Assembly (NCBI GenBank): GCA_036382395.1
Contig: DASVHW010000324.1
Coordinates: 1 to 41,232 of the forward strand
Direction: 5' to 3'
DNA length: 41,232 nt
Source of the DNA: Candidatus Binatia bacterium
GTDB lineage: Bacteria > Desulfobacterota > Binatia > HRBIN30
The position numbers and the translations under genes were made by a program. Numbering within the stretch: the first letter of the stretch is position 1; the number at the start of each line of letters is the position of its first letter. Shown here in pieces: positions 1 through 7,657 of the stretch. The notes under the pieces are model-generated. The model was not told the DNA's origin. It made no database searches and saw only the letters and a program-made list of their open reading frames with translations.

Positions 1-269
1 CCGGAATCGTTACTGCATAGCCCAGGATGGCGGGAAAGATCAAAACCGCGGGTCGAAAGAGGCTGGCCGTGGCACTCCACTCAGTACCCCGGCATCGCTT
101 CCACCTGACCAACCCAACGGTCTCCTCGCAAGCGCGCAAACCGCTGCGCCGCCACGTTTGAACGGCCCTGCCGCAGAGGGGCACGCTGCCAGCGTCTCGA
201 TGATCAGCCGCATTTGGTGTAGAACGCGTCGCGAGATTGGACGAGTGAGTCCTGAAGGAGGAACGGTTC
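1..269. other. Leader region, no gene recognised
   Basis: No supported gene lies before the acyl-CoA dehydrogenase. On the minus strand, positions 1 to about 105 are open and encode a hydrophobic stretch that could be the start of a membrane protein leaving the left edge. No ATG or Shine-Dalgarno supports this, so it is only a possibility. The last bases hold the strong ribosome binding site AAGGAGG (about 255-261) of the next gene. Confidence 0.3.
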
Positions 270-1493
270 ATGACGCTGCAAGACATCGACTTCGATCTGT
301 CGGAAGAGGAACGGAACATCCGCGACCTGGTGCACCGGTTTGCGGAGGAGGTCATGCGGCCGGCGGGACAGGGGCTCGATCGCCGTTCGGCGGAGGAGGT
401 CATCGCCCGCAATTCGATCTTGTGGGATGTCCACAAGAAGTGGGACGACCTCGGCCTCCGCGTGCTGACGGGCGGGGAATCGGAGTTTACGCCCGCGCAG
501 CTCGCCCGGCTGAACTGCATTGTCACCGAGGAGCTGGGTTGGGGTGATGCCGGGCTGGCGATCAGCATCGGTGCCGCCGAGTTTCCCGCCATGTTGGCGC
601 AGACCTCGCAGAACCCGGACCTGGTGTCGGCGTTCCCGGTGAACAAGATGGGCTGCTGGGCCGTCACGGAGCCGGATCACGGCAGTGACTCGCTCGACCT
701 GAGCGACAACGGCAAGCGTCCGGGCCTGCAGAAGCCGAACTGCGTCGCCCGCCGCGATGGGGACTTCTACGTCATCACGGGCCAGAAGGCGGCATGGGTA
801 TCGAACGGCCCCGTCGCGGAGACTGCGGCGCTGTACACTGCCGTGGACAATGGCGACGGGGTCAACGGTTGCGGCGTGTTCCTCGTGGACCTGACTTCGC
901 AGGGAGTGTCACGCGGTAGGCCGTTGGAGAAACTCGGGCAGCGGGCGCTGCCGCAGGGAGAGGTGTTTTTCGACGCGGTCCGCGTCCCGATGATGAACAT
1001 GGTGATTCCCCCGGAGATGTACGCCATGGGGATGGAGCTGACGCTGTGCACGGCCAACGGCTACATGGGGTCCACCTTCGTGGGCTGCGCCCGGGCCGCA
1101 TTCGAGATGGCGCTCGAATACGCCAAGCAGCGCGTGCAAGGGGGCGTGCCGATCATCCAGCACCAGGCCATCAAAATGAAGCTGTTTGAAATGTTCCGGA
1201 AGGTCGAGGCCGCCCGCTCCCTCAACCGGCGCGTGGTGCTCTACAATACCGTCAACAACCCGTTCTTTGGTGCGGCCCCGGGTAGCTTCCCCGCCGTCCA
1301 ATACGCCATCGCGTCGAAGGTGACCTCGACACAGACGGCCTTCGAAGTGGCAACGGAAGCGCTGCAGGTGTTTGGCGGCAACGGGTTGAGCCATGAGTAC
1401 CCCATCGAGAAACTGCTGCGCGACGCACGGGCGTCTCTGATCGAAGACGGGACCAATGAAGTGCTCGCGCTGCATGCCGCGGAGAAGCTCTAG
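270..1493 (+). CDS. Acyl-CoA dehydrogenase family protein
   Basis: FAD enzyme of about 407 residues, the usual length of the acyl-CoA dehydrogenase family, which oxidises acyl-CoA thioesters to enoyl-CoA and passes electrons to ETF. The substrate-side motif TEPDHGSD replaces the common TEPxAGSD. The C-terminal FAD-binding segment ALQVFGGNGLSHEYPIEK is clear. The usual YEGT segment that carries the catalytic glutamate reads IEDGT (391-395), which places Asp393 at the expected base position. The start is fixed by AAGGAGG 9 bases upstream. The gene stands alone on the plus strand and meets an enoyl-CoA hydratase operon tail to tail, so a role in acyl-CoA breakdown is plausible; the actual substrate is unknown. 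Confidence 0.9.
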   Translation: MTLQDIDFDLSEEERNIRDLVHRFAEEVMRPAGQGLDRRSAEEVIARNSILWDVHKKWDDLGLRVLTGGESEFTPAQLARLNCIVTEELGWGDAGLAISIGAAEFPAMLAQTSQNPDLVSAFPVNKMGCWAVTEPDHGSDSLDLSDNGKRPGLQKPNCVARRDGDFYVITGQKAAWVSNGPVAETAALYTAVDNGDGVNGCGVFLVDLTSQGVSRGRPLEKLGQRALPQGEVFFDAVRVPMMNMVIPPEMYAMGMELTLCTANGYMGSTFVGCARAAFEMALEYAKQRVQGGVPIIQHQAIKMKLFEMFRKVEAARSLNRRVVLYNTVNNPFFGAAPGSFPAVQYAIASKVTSTQTAFEVATEALQVFGGNGLSHEYPIEKLLRDARASLIEDGTNEVLALHAAEKL

Positions 1494-1578
1494 CGAGGCC
1501 GCGGCCTCGCGCATATGGCTGATGGCGGATGGCATATGGTCAGGAACCCATAAGCCATATGCCATATGCCATATGCCA
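1493..1578. repeat. GC palindrome followed by a heptad hairpin (copy A)
   Basis: A perfect 18-base palindrome, GCGAGGCCG/CGGCCTCGC (1493-1510), starts on the last base of the stop codon. It is followed by four 7-nt words (CATATGG, CTGATGG, CGGATGG, CATATGG; 1512-1539), a short loop, then facing words CCATAAG and three copies of CCATATG (1548-1575). The arms are complementary word by word, giving a long imperfect hairpin between two convergent genes. A bidirectional transcription end is the simplest role. The palindrome and the words recur in copy B (12397-12471), and the first words recur in copy C (15100-15185). Confidence 0.85.
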
Positions 1579-1592
1579 GAACCGGCGCTATC

Positions 1593-2486
1593 CTACTGGC
1601 TCTGGCCGAGACGCAGGTAGGTGCGGAACCACTCAAGCGCCAGGTTGATGGCGGTGGTACGGTGCGGCAGGTCGTAGATCTCGTAATGGCCGATATCCAG
1701 GATCTCCAGCCGCTTGGGCTGCCCGGCAGCCGCATACAAGTGACGCAGCTCGCTGACTGGGGCCGCGGTGTCATGCCGGGCGCCAATGAGCAGGAGTGCC
1801 CGCGGTGCGATCTGCGTGACGACCCGCTCGGGCTCGTACTCCATAATGCGATCGAGCGCTTCGAGTGGAAGCTGGGTGGCGAGCTGTGGAAGCGCCTTCA
1901 ATCCGGCGCCGAAGGCCACCACGGACTGCTCATCGTTGAGCACCATTCCTGGGTCGATGAGTGTTGACACACCGGTCTGCACGCGTTGCGCGGCATCGGC
2001 AGCCAGCATCTGACGGAGGTGCTCCATCTGCTCCGGATCGGCCTTCTCCCGCATGACTCGCGGCAAGCTGCCGAACCCGACCTGGCCGACGACACACTGC
2101 GGGCGCGGATCGATTCCCGCGGCCTGGATCACGTTGGCGCAGCCGAAGCTGGTGCCCCAGAGACCGATACGCTGCGGATCCACCCCGGATTGCACACCGA
2201 GGAACGTGATGGCGTTGCGAATATCTTCAACCTGCTCTTGCGGCACGAGTCGGCCGCGCGCGCCATCGCTCTCACCGAAACCGCGGTAGTCGAAGGTCAG
2301 CACCGCGAAGCCCGCGGCGCAAAAGGCCTCGGCGAACGGCGGTAACAGCCATTCCTTTATTCCGGTGAAGCCGTGGCAGATGACGATGCCAGGACGCGGC
2401 GCCTCGGCGCGCGCGCCGTCCGGCGACCACAGCACCGCTGCGCACTTCGTGCCGCAGCTGAAGAAATCTGTCGGACGTGGTTTCAT
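1593..2486 (-). CDS. Alpha/beta hydrolase
   Basis: Serine hydrolase of 297 residues with the alpha/beta fold. The oxyanion-side HGF lies at 38-40, the nucleophile elbow G-T-S-F-G puts Ser113 in place, and Asp239 (ARHD) and His267 (IGH) complete a plausible triad. No signal peptide is seen, so it should be cytoplasmic. It resembles dienelactone-hydrolase-like or acyl-peptidase-like carboxylesterases, but the substrate cannot be read from the sequence. It is the last gene of a minus-strand unit, 27 bases after the enoyl-CoA hydratase, so a thioesterase or esterase step on CoA-derived or xenobiotic acids is possible. Confidence 0.85.
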   Translation of the reverse strand: MKPRPTDFFSCGTKCAAVLWSPDGARAEAPRPGIVICHGFTGIKEWLLPPFAEAFCAAGFAVLTFDYRGFGESDGARGRLVPQEQVEDIRNAITFLGVQSGVDPQRIGLWGTSFGCANVIQAAGIDPRPQCVVGQVGFGSLPRVMREKADPEQMEHLRQMLAADAAQRVQTGVSTLIDPGMVLNDEQSVVAFGAGLKALPQLATQLPLEALDRIMEYEPERVVTQIAPRALLLIGARHDTAAPVSELRHLYAAAGQPKRLEILDIGHYEIYDLPHRTTAINLALEWFRTYLRLGQSQ

Positions 2487-2513
2487 CGACTTGCCCTCCG
2501 AACGCCAACCACC

Positions 2514-3356
2514 CTACTCGCCGGTGTACTCCGGCAGACCTTTCCCGCTCAGAAAGCGGGCACGCGCTTCCGTGGGATCGCGCCGCGCCAGTTCGAGGTA
2601 GGCCTGCATACCGACTCGCGCATCGCGCGAGCACATGACCTTGACGAAGCACTCGCGCTCGATGGCCAGGCCGCGTTCAAAATCCGCATCGCCGCCCTCG
2701 TACACGGCACGCTTGATCATTGCCAACGCCTTGGGCGGCTGCTTCGCCAGCTGTCGCGCCCAGTCGAGTGCGATGCCCATGAGGTCATGTTCCGGAACCA
2801 CCCGGTGCACCAAGCCGAGCGGCGCGGCCTCGTCGGGTTGGTAGACGTTGCCGAACAGCATGACCTCGAGGGCTTTGGCCGCACCGATCAGGCGCGTGAG
2901 CCGCTGCGTCCCGCCGCCGCCGGGCAGGATGCCCAAGCGGCTCTCCGGCAGCCCGATGAGGTACGGACCGCTGGCGGCCAGCCGGAAATCGCAGGCCAGC
3001 GCCAACTCGAAACCGCCGCCCATGCAGTCCCCGTTAATGGCCGCGATGACCGGTTTGGGGAGCCGCTGCACACCGCTCAACAGGGCGTGAAAAGCGGCCA
3101 GGCCCTCGCTGCCGCTTTGCCGATACTGCTCGGGGTCGGAAGCGAAGTGCGCCAGTTCCTCGACGCTGAAGTGCGTGATGAATTTTCCTTTGATGCCGCC
3201 GGTCAGAACCACGCATCGGACGGTGCGGTCACCCGCAAGTTCAGCCGTCAACTGAGCCAGTTCGAGCGCCATCGCCCCAACCAGGTAGTTCATCGGCGGG
3301 TTGAATATCGAGCAGACAGCAACGCCATTCGTCCGCTCCACACGAAAATACTCCAT
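2514..3356 (-). CDS. Enoyl-CoA hydratase/isomerase (crotonase) family protein
   Basis: Crotonase-fold protein of 280 residues. The oxyanion-hole segment NGDCMGGGFELALACD and the segment GLPESRLGILPGGGGTQRL are intact. The two glutamates expected for hydratase chemistry are present as Glu117 (GGGFE) and Glu138 (LPE), so hydration of a 2-enoyl-CoA is likely rather than a hydrolase variant. The start is supported by AAGGAGG, read on the minus strand 7-9 bases upstream. It follows nth by 23 bases and precedes an alpha/beta hydrolase, so the three genes form one transcription unit. It may work with the convergent acyl-CoA dehydrogenase; that pairing is inferred from position. Confidence 0.9.
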   Translation of the reverse strand: MEYFRVERTNGVAVCSIFNPPMNYLVGAMALELAQLTAELAGDRTVRCVVLTGGIKGKFITHFSVEELAHFASDPEQYRQSGSEGLAAFHALLSGVQRLPKPVIAAINGDCMGGGFELALACDFRLAASGPYLIGLPESRLGILPGGGGTQRLTRLIGAAKALEVMLFGNVYQPDEAAPLGLVHRVVPEHDLMGIALDWARQLAKQPPKALAMIKRAVYEGGDADFERGLAIERECFVKVMCSRDARVGMQAYLELARRDPTEARARFLSGKGLPEYTGE

Positions 3357-3379
3357 AGGATTCCTCCTTCAGACGGGGG

Positions 3380-4096
3380 TCACGGGCGGCCTGGAGTCCG
3401 TCCGAACGCAGGGCGTGTTGGTCGTTGCGGTGGCGCCGGGGTTTTGTTGGGAGCGGGGCAGAGGTCGCTGATCACGCATTCGTAGCACTTCGGTTTGCGT
3501 GCGACGCAGATGCGGCGGCCGTGGAACTGCAGCAGATGACAAAAATGAATCTGCTCAGGCCTCGGCACGATGGCCGTGAGATCGGCTTCGATCTTGTCGG
3601 GATCGTCGTGCCGCGTGAATCCGAGCCGCTGTGAGAGGCGCATCACATGCGTGTCCACGCCGATCGCCGGCTCCCCAAAGGCGTTGCCAAGCACGATGTT
3701 GGCGGTCTTGCGTCCGACCCCAGGCAACGAGATGAGGTCCTCCAAGGTATCCGGCACCCGGCCGCCAAATCGCTCGATCAGCTGCTGGCAGCAGCGCTGG
3801 ATGGACTTGGTCTTGTTACGAAAAAACCCGGTCGGCCGAATGTCCGCTTCCAGCTCCTCCGCTGGGGCGTGAGCGTAATCCGCCGGAGTTCGGTATTTCT
3901 TGAAGAGCAGAGAACCCGTCACTTCGTTGACTTTCTCGTCGGTGCATTGTGCGGCGAGAATCAGGGCGACGAGTAATTCGAACGGCGAAGAGAAATTCAG
4001 CGCCAGCTTCGCGTCCGGGTGGGCTTTCTTCAATCGGACGATGATCTTCCTGATCCGTTGCCCGTTGTTGATGGGGGGCTTCGCTGCGGCTCGCAT
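3380..4096 (-). CDS. nth: Endonuclease III
   Basis: Base-excision-repair DNA glycosylase/AP lyase for oxidised pyrimidines. The helix-hairpin-helix LPGVGRKTANIV carries the catalytic lysine (GRK) and the VDTHVMR segment carries the catalytic aspartate. The [4Fe-4S] ligands follow the family spacing C-x6-C-x2-C-x5-C near the C-terminus. A proline-rich tail of about 20 residues follows the cluster and is longer than in Escherichia coli. The frame stays open upstream to a GTG at 4177. The ATG at 4096 or 4108 gives an N-terminus closer to the family and is preferred, although neither has a strong ribosome binding site. It is the first gene of the minus-strand unit with the enoyl-CoA hydratase and hydrolase. 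Confidence 0.93.
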   Translation of the reverse strand: MRAAAKPPINNGQRIRKIIVRLKKAHPDAKLALNFSSPFELLVALILAAQCTDEKVNEVTGSLLFKKYRTPADYAHAPAEELEADIRPTGFFRNKTKSIQRCCQQLIERFGGRVPDTLEDLISLPGVGRKTANIVLGNAFGEPAIGVDTHVMRLSQRLGFTRHDDPDKIEADLTAIVPRPEQIHFCHLLQFHGRRICVARKPKCYECVISDLCPAPNKTPAPPQRPTRPAFGRTPGRP

Positions 4097-4208
4097 CGCA
4101 CCATCCATTGTGCCAGAGCGGGCTTCCCTCGCGATCGTATCGGGTCCGGCTCGGACTGCGGCAATGTACTCAAGCACGCTACCGCCCGCAATGGCTCCGG
4201 TACGTCAC

Positions 4209-4236
4209 TTGACAGTAGCGCAGGAGACAGTAGGAT
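4209..4236 (+). promoter_or_regulatory. Sigma-70-like promoter
   Basis: A perfect -35 box TTGACA (4209-4214) and a -10-like TAGGAT (4231-4236) are separated by 16 bases, in the divergent gap between nth and the plus-strand small genes. Transcription would start about 95 bases before the 4338 gene. Predicted by eye only. Confidence 0.4.
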
Positions 4237-4337
4237 CAATCCATGACGGCACCGGTCACTCGGAATTGCTCACCAGCCCACAGGCCCTCACCGAGCGTGG
4301 TGCGGGGCTGAACCCGCCCAGCCGCCAATCACCTTCC

Positions 4338-4724
4338 ATGAAACGCATGCGATTTCTGCTCCTGCTGGCTGCATGTGGCGCGTTGGGTCTCATGGTCGCG
4401 GTCTTTCGCCCAGCGGCCGAGGAGGTGGACGAGGGCGAACCGTCAACGGTCAGTGAATCCGACGTGCAAGTCTACATCAAGGTCTACACGGCGATGCAGG
4501 ACGATCATGACCTGACGGTCGACAACGCCGTCACGCCGCACCACATCTCGCTCGATGACTTCCGCCAACTGGAGCGGCGCATTCAGAACCAGCCCCGGCT
4601 CGTCGACCGTGTACGGGAAGCGCTCCTGGAAGATCGCAGGGCACACTCGGCCTTCGCTGAATCGGCCACGCCGACGCCGGTGCGGACCCCCGAAGCAAAG
4701 CCGCGGCAGCACAAGAAGAAGTAG
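4338..4724 (+). CDS. Small exported protein or lipoprotein, function unknown
   Basis: Product of 128 residues that I do not recognise. The N-terminus MKRMRFLLLLAAC resembles a lipoprotein signal with a lipobox LAAC (Cys13), followed by further hydrophobic residues, so a membrane-anchored N-terminus is the alternative. Residues about 40-105 look helical and charged, and the tail is rich in Pro, Lys and Arg. The frame is open well upstream, but the ATG at 4338 is chosen because the signal-like segment begins there; there is no clear ribosome binding site. A good promoter lies at 4209-4236. It is followed after 14 bases by another small gene. Confidence 0.6.
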   Translation: MKRMRFLLLLAACGALGLMVAVFRPAAEEVDEGEPSTVSESDVQVYIKVYTAMQDDHDLTVDNAVTPHHISLDDFRQLERRIQNQPRLVDRVREALLEDRRAHSAFAESATPTPVRTPEAKPRQHKKK

Positions 4725-4738
4725 GCTGTCGGGATTCG

Positions 4739-4954
4739 ATGTTTGTGGACGTGAGCTGCAAGAAGTGCGGCCACCGCAAGCGGCTCGACGTCGGCCAACC
4801 GCGTGCCGGTCAGCCCATGGAGGAGCACCTGCGCTTCCTTCTCGACCGCCTGTCGCATCAGCCGAGCTTCGACTGCTTCGGCGGCCACTTTGAGCTTTCG
4901 CCACCCGTGCCTGGCTTTTGGGAGGTACACTGGGATACACTTGCTAACTCCTGA
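4739..4954 (+). CDS. Small protein with an N-terminal CxxC, function unknown
   Basis: Encodes 71 residues. CKKCGH near the N-terminus is a zinc-knuckle-like half-site; only one further cysteine (DCFGGHFEL) follows, so a complete four-cysteine ribbon is absent. The body (EEHLRFLLDRLSHQPSF, then PGFWEVHWDTL) has a protein-like composition and no low complexity. It lies 14 bases after the preceding gene and probably shares its transcript. No family is recognised, and the ribosome binding site is weak. Confidence 0.5.
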   Translation: MFVDVSCKKCGHRKRLDVGQPRAGQPMEEHLRFLLDRLSHQPSFDCFGGHFELSPPVPGFWEVHWDTLANS

Positions 4955-5038
4955 ATCGGCCCTTTTTTCAACGCTTGCACTCGCCGCGTATCCCGTGCAG
5001 ACTTTGATTGCTGGTCTCCGTAGTAAAAGGAGCAACAA

Positions 5039-5299
5039 ATGCCCGACGATAGTAACCAATCCACTGCGGTCGATCCGCAGGAAGCGCTACGGATGCTCGA
5101 CGAGGCTCGTAGCCGTCTCCGCACGGTGATCTGGGCGCTACACGGGATGCATCAGGATCTCGGCGCGCTGACGGTCGATGACCTCGCCGACATTGAGCAT
5201 CTTCTGACGGAGATTCTCGATAGCGCTCTCACGCCATCGTACGAGGCAATCAGTCAGCTCCTCGGCACGGGATCGGGCGGCACCGTAACAACCCACTAG
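5039..5299 (+). CDS. Small helical protein, function unknown
   Basis: Encodes 86 residues. A good ribosome binding site (AAAGGAG) sits about 8 bases before the ATG, which supports a real gene. The sequence is acidic and almost wholly helical (EALRMLDEARSRLRTVIWAL, then DDLADIEHLLTEILDSAL), with no cysteine, signal peptide or membrane segment. I do not recognise a family. It lies alone between the previous small gene and a uracil-DNA glycosylase. Confidence 0.65.
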   Translation: MPDDSNQSTAVDPQEALRMLDEARSRLRTVIWALHGMHQDLGALTVDDLADIEHLLTEILDSALTPSYEAISQLLGTGSGGTVTTH

Positions 5300-5426
5300 G
5301 CCGCGCTTCCTTCTGGGCTTTCCAAACCTCGCCGCCAGCGCACACCGGCGACGGGAGCGTTCGCATCGCGGGTTCATCGTGTGCGGTGTTCACCGCGGGG
5401 CACCGTCTCCCAGCACCCAGATCCAG

Positions 5427-6188
5427 ATGGCACCGAAAGACACCCGGCAAGCCACGCGCACGGTTTCGCGCCAATCTGGCGCCGGGCTGCAGGCAGTATG
5501 CGCCGAGGTCATCGTCTGCCGTCGTTGCCCGCGCTTGTTAGACTACCGCGAGCACGTGGCGCGCGAGAAACGGCGGGCGTTCCGCGACTGGGAGTACTGG
5601 GGGCGGCCGTTGCCGGGGTTCGGCGATCCGGCAGCCCGGATCATGGTGATTGGCCTGGCCCCCGCCGCGCACGGCGGCAACCGTACCGGACGCATTTTCA
5701 CCGGCGACCGCAGCGGCGACTGGTTATTCGAGACCCTCTATCGATTCGGTTTCGCCAGCCAGCCGACCTCGACGCACCGCAACGACGGCCTGCGCCTCAC
5801 GGATACGTACATCAACGCAGCGGTGCGGTGCGCCCCTCCCGATAACAAGCCAACCAGGGAGGAGGTGAATAATTGTCAGCCGTATCTGGCACGTGAGCTG
5901 CAACTGCTCCGCAATCTGCGCGTCATCATCGCGCTGGGACGCTTGGCGTTCGACGCCTACCTGTCCACGCGCCGTGCCCTCGGGCAGCCGGTACCGCCGC
6001 CACGGCCACAATTCGCTCACGCCGAGGTGTACGAGCTTTCGAACGTCTGCCTGATCGGCTCCTACCATCCGAGCCAACGCAATACGCAAACAGGCATGCT
6101 CACGCATGAGATGTTCGACCGAGTCTTCTCCGCCGCGCGGCAGCTCCTGCCTCCCTCCCTTTCACCCTCCGAGAGACGGCCAGGGTGA
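5427..6188 (+). CDS. Uracil-DNA glycosylase, family 5 (UDGb)
   Basis: DNA repair glycosylase that removes uracil and other deaminated bases. The family-5 active-site segment GLAPAAHGGNRTGR followed by FTGDRSG is present (GLAPA at 76-80 from this ATG), with Ala where family-4 enzymes carry an acidic residue. The second motif GSYHPSQRNTQTG is also present (His214). Four cysteines (31, 34, 135, 150) match the iron-sulfur ligands of families 4 and 5. The frame opens further upstream to a GTG at 5379; the ATG at 5427 is closer to usual family starts. Its stop overlaps a GTG start of the next gene by 4 bases (GTGA), so the two may be translationally coupled. Confidence 0.9.
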   Translation: MAPKDTRQATRTVSRQSGAGLQAVCAEVIVCRRCPRLLDYREHVAREKRRAFRDWEYWGRPLPGFGDPAARIMVIGLAPAAHGGNRTGRIFTGDRSGDWLFETLYRFGFASQPTSTHRNDGLRLTDTYINAAVRCAPPDNKPTREEVNNCQPYLARELQLLRNLRVIIALGRLAFDAYLSTRRALGQPVPPPRPQFAHAEVYELSNVCLIGSYHPSQRNTQTGMLTHEMFDRVFSAARQLLPPSLSPSERRPG

Positions 6189-7474
6189 GGGCTCGGCAGC
6201 GGTGGACAATGCGGCGCAGTGAGTATACACCCTCGCGCCTGATGTCCACGACCTCGCGCCCCCGGAGCGGGGCTCAGGGTGCTGCTCTCCCGCTGCACTC
6301 ATTGCATACGCGTCTGGCCGCAGCCGGGTACACGCCGGAGGCGCTAAAGCATACGCTCGGCATCACCCAACCCGACGACGTCGGGTTCCTCAATCACGCC
6401 CCGGCGCTGGAGCGCGTCAGGGACGACCGCACTGCCGCAGCGACTTTGATTCGATTGTTTTTCCTCGAGGATCAGGAAACCGAGCGACGCGTTGCGACGG
6501 CGCTGTCCCGGAAGCTCTACAAAGAACTCGTCGGCGCCGGCCTCCTGCGAAGCTGTGGCGGGGAGGTCTGTGCTCAGTTACGCATCGATCCGGTCGACGA
6601 CCAGTATTTCCTGGCTGACAGACGCTTTCGTTCGCTCGTCCCCAAAGCCTTGCAGTTGCCGGGACGTGATCCCGTCTATCCGCCGAGCAGCGACTCCCTG
6701 ATGCTCCGCGAGGCGATCATGGCACCCAACGCCCGTCGAGTCCTGGACCTGTGCACCGGCTCCGGCGTACAGGCCTTGCGGCAGGCGCACGCCGCCGAGC
6801 GGATCGTCGCCGTGGATCTCAACCCGCGCGCCGCGGCGGTTGCCCGGCTCAATGCCTCACTCAACGACGCCGCTCATGTCGATGTGCGCCTCGGTGATCT
6901 GTATGCGCCCGTTGGCAACGAGCGCTTCGATCTGATCATCGCCAATCCGCCGTTTGTCGCCTCGCCCTACAGCGGTGGTCCGGCCTACCACTCCGGCGGA
7001 CAGACCGGCGACAGCGTGCTGCGACGCATCATCGCCGGGTGGACAACGCATCTCGCCCCAAGCGGCCGGGCCTTCGCCATCACTCATCTCGCTGTGCGAA
7101 CCAGCGAAGAGATCGAGACGGTCGCCACGTCATGGTTCCGTCGATTTTCCGGCCGTGCCGTCGTGTTGGTGCTCGAGCGGGGCACAGCCGTCGATCTCGC
7201 CGCCGCGCAAGCGCTCTTCGCGCTGAATCATGGGCTAGCGGCCTATGCGCGAGAGGTGCGGCTGTGGGTCGATCACTTGCGCCGGCTTCGCATTCATATA
7301 GTGGCGCTGTTGCTCGTCGTGGCGGAACGCAGTGACCGGCAACACCTCGAGGTCATCGAAGCGCAGCCTCGCATCCTTCCCATCCCGTTGACGCCATCGG
7401 TACCTGACCGAATCGCCAGCTGGTTGGGCGACGCACTCGGCGTCCGGCCGACGATCGCCAACCCGGCTAGGTGA
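6185..7474 (+). CDS. SAM-dependent methyltransferase, HemK/RsmC-like, with extra N-terminal domain
   Basis: About 429 residues from the overlapping GTG. The SAM-binding segment VLDLCTGSGVQAL (186-198) and the catalytic-loop signature NPPF (254-257) place it with N-methyltransferases acting on glutamine side chains or on adenine or guanine. A helical domain of about 160 residues precedes the methyltransferase core, as in proteins annotated DUF7059/PrmC-like. The substrate is unknown; it is not clearly PrmC or RsmC. ATG codons at 6209 and 6242 are alternative starts. Coupling to the uracil-DNA glycosylase suggests a nucleic-acid role, but that is inference. Confidence 0.8.
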   Translation: MRARQRWTMRRSEYTPSRLMSTTSRPRSGAQGAALPLHSLHTRLAAAGYTPEALKHTLGITQPDDVGFLNHAPALERVRDDRTAAATLIRLFFLEDQETERRVATALSRKLYKELVGAGLLRSCGGEVCAQLRIDPVDDQYFLADRRFRSLVPKALQLPGRDPVYPPSSDSLMLREAIMAPNARRVLDLCTGSGVQALRQAHAAERIVAVDLNPRAAAVARLNASLNDAAHVDVRLGDLYAPVGNERFDLIIANPPFVASPYSGGPAYHSGGQTGDSVLRRIIAGWTTHLAPSGRAFAITHLAVRTSEEIETVATSWFRRFSGRAVVLVLERGTAVDLAAAQALFALNHGLAAYAREVRLWVDHLRRLRIHIVALLLVVAERSDRQHLEVIEAQPRILPIPLTPSVPDRIASWLGDALGVRPTIANPAR

Positions 7475-7657
7475 TGTTCCGGTATATTTTCTTCATTGCG
7501 GGTTTTGTAGACCACCCGCAGCCTGGCGTCGAGACGCCTCCCCTGCCCTCTTCCCTGCAGCCGTTTGGCACGCGGCTACCCACTTGACGGGATTCGTCCG
7601 TCGGCATACGTAAGCCTTCCCGAAGAAGAACTCTGCCACCCGGCACACGGAGGAAAT

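Noticed and set aside
1512-1578. CRISPR array
   Set aside because: The repeats are 7-9 nt with no spacers of constant length and no cas genes; they are hairpin arms.
2373-3485. 370-codon plus-strand frame
   Set aside because: It is antisense to the hydrolase and enoyl-CoA hydratase genes and has no recognisable domain.
7498-7538. Intrinsic terminator after the methyltransferase gene
   Set aside because: Two small hairpins are present but neither has a following T-run, so I do not list it as a terminator.
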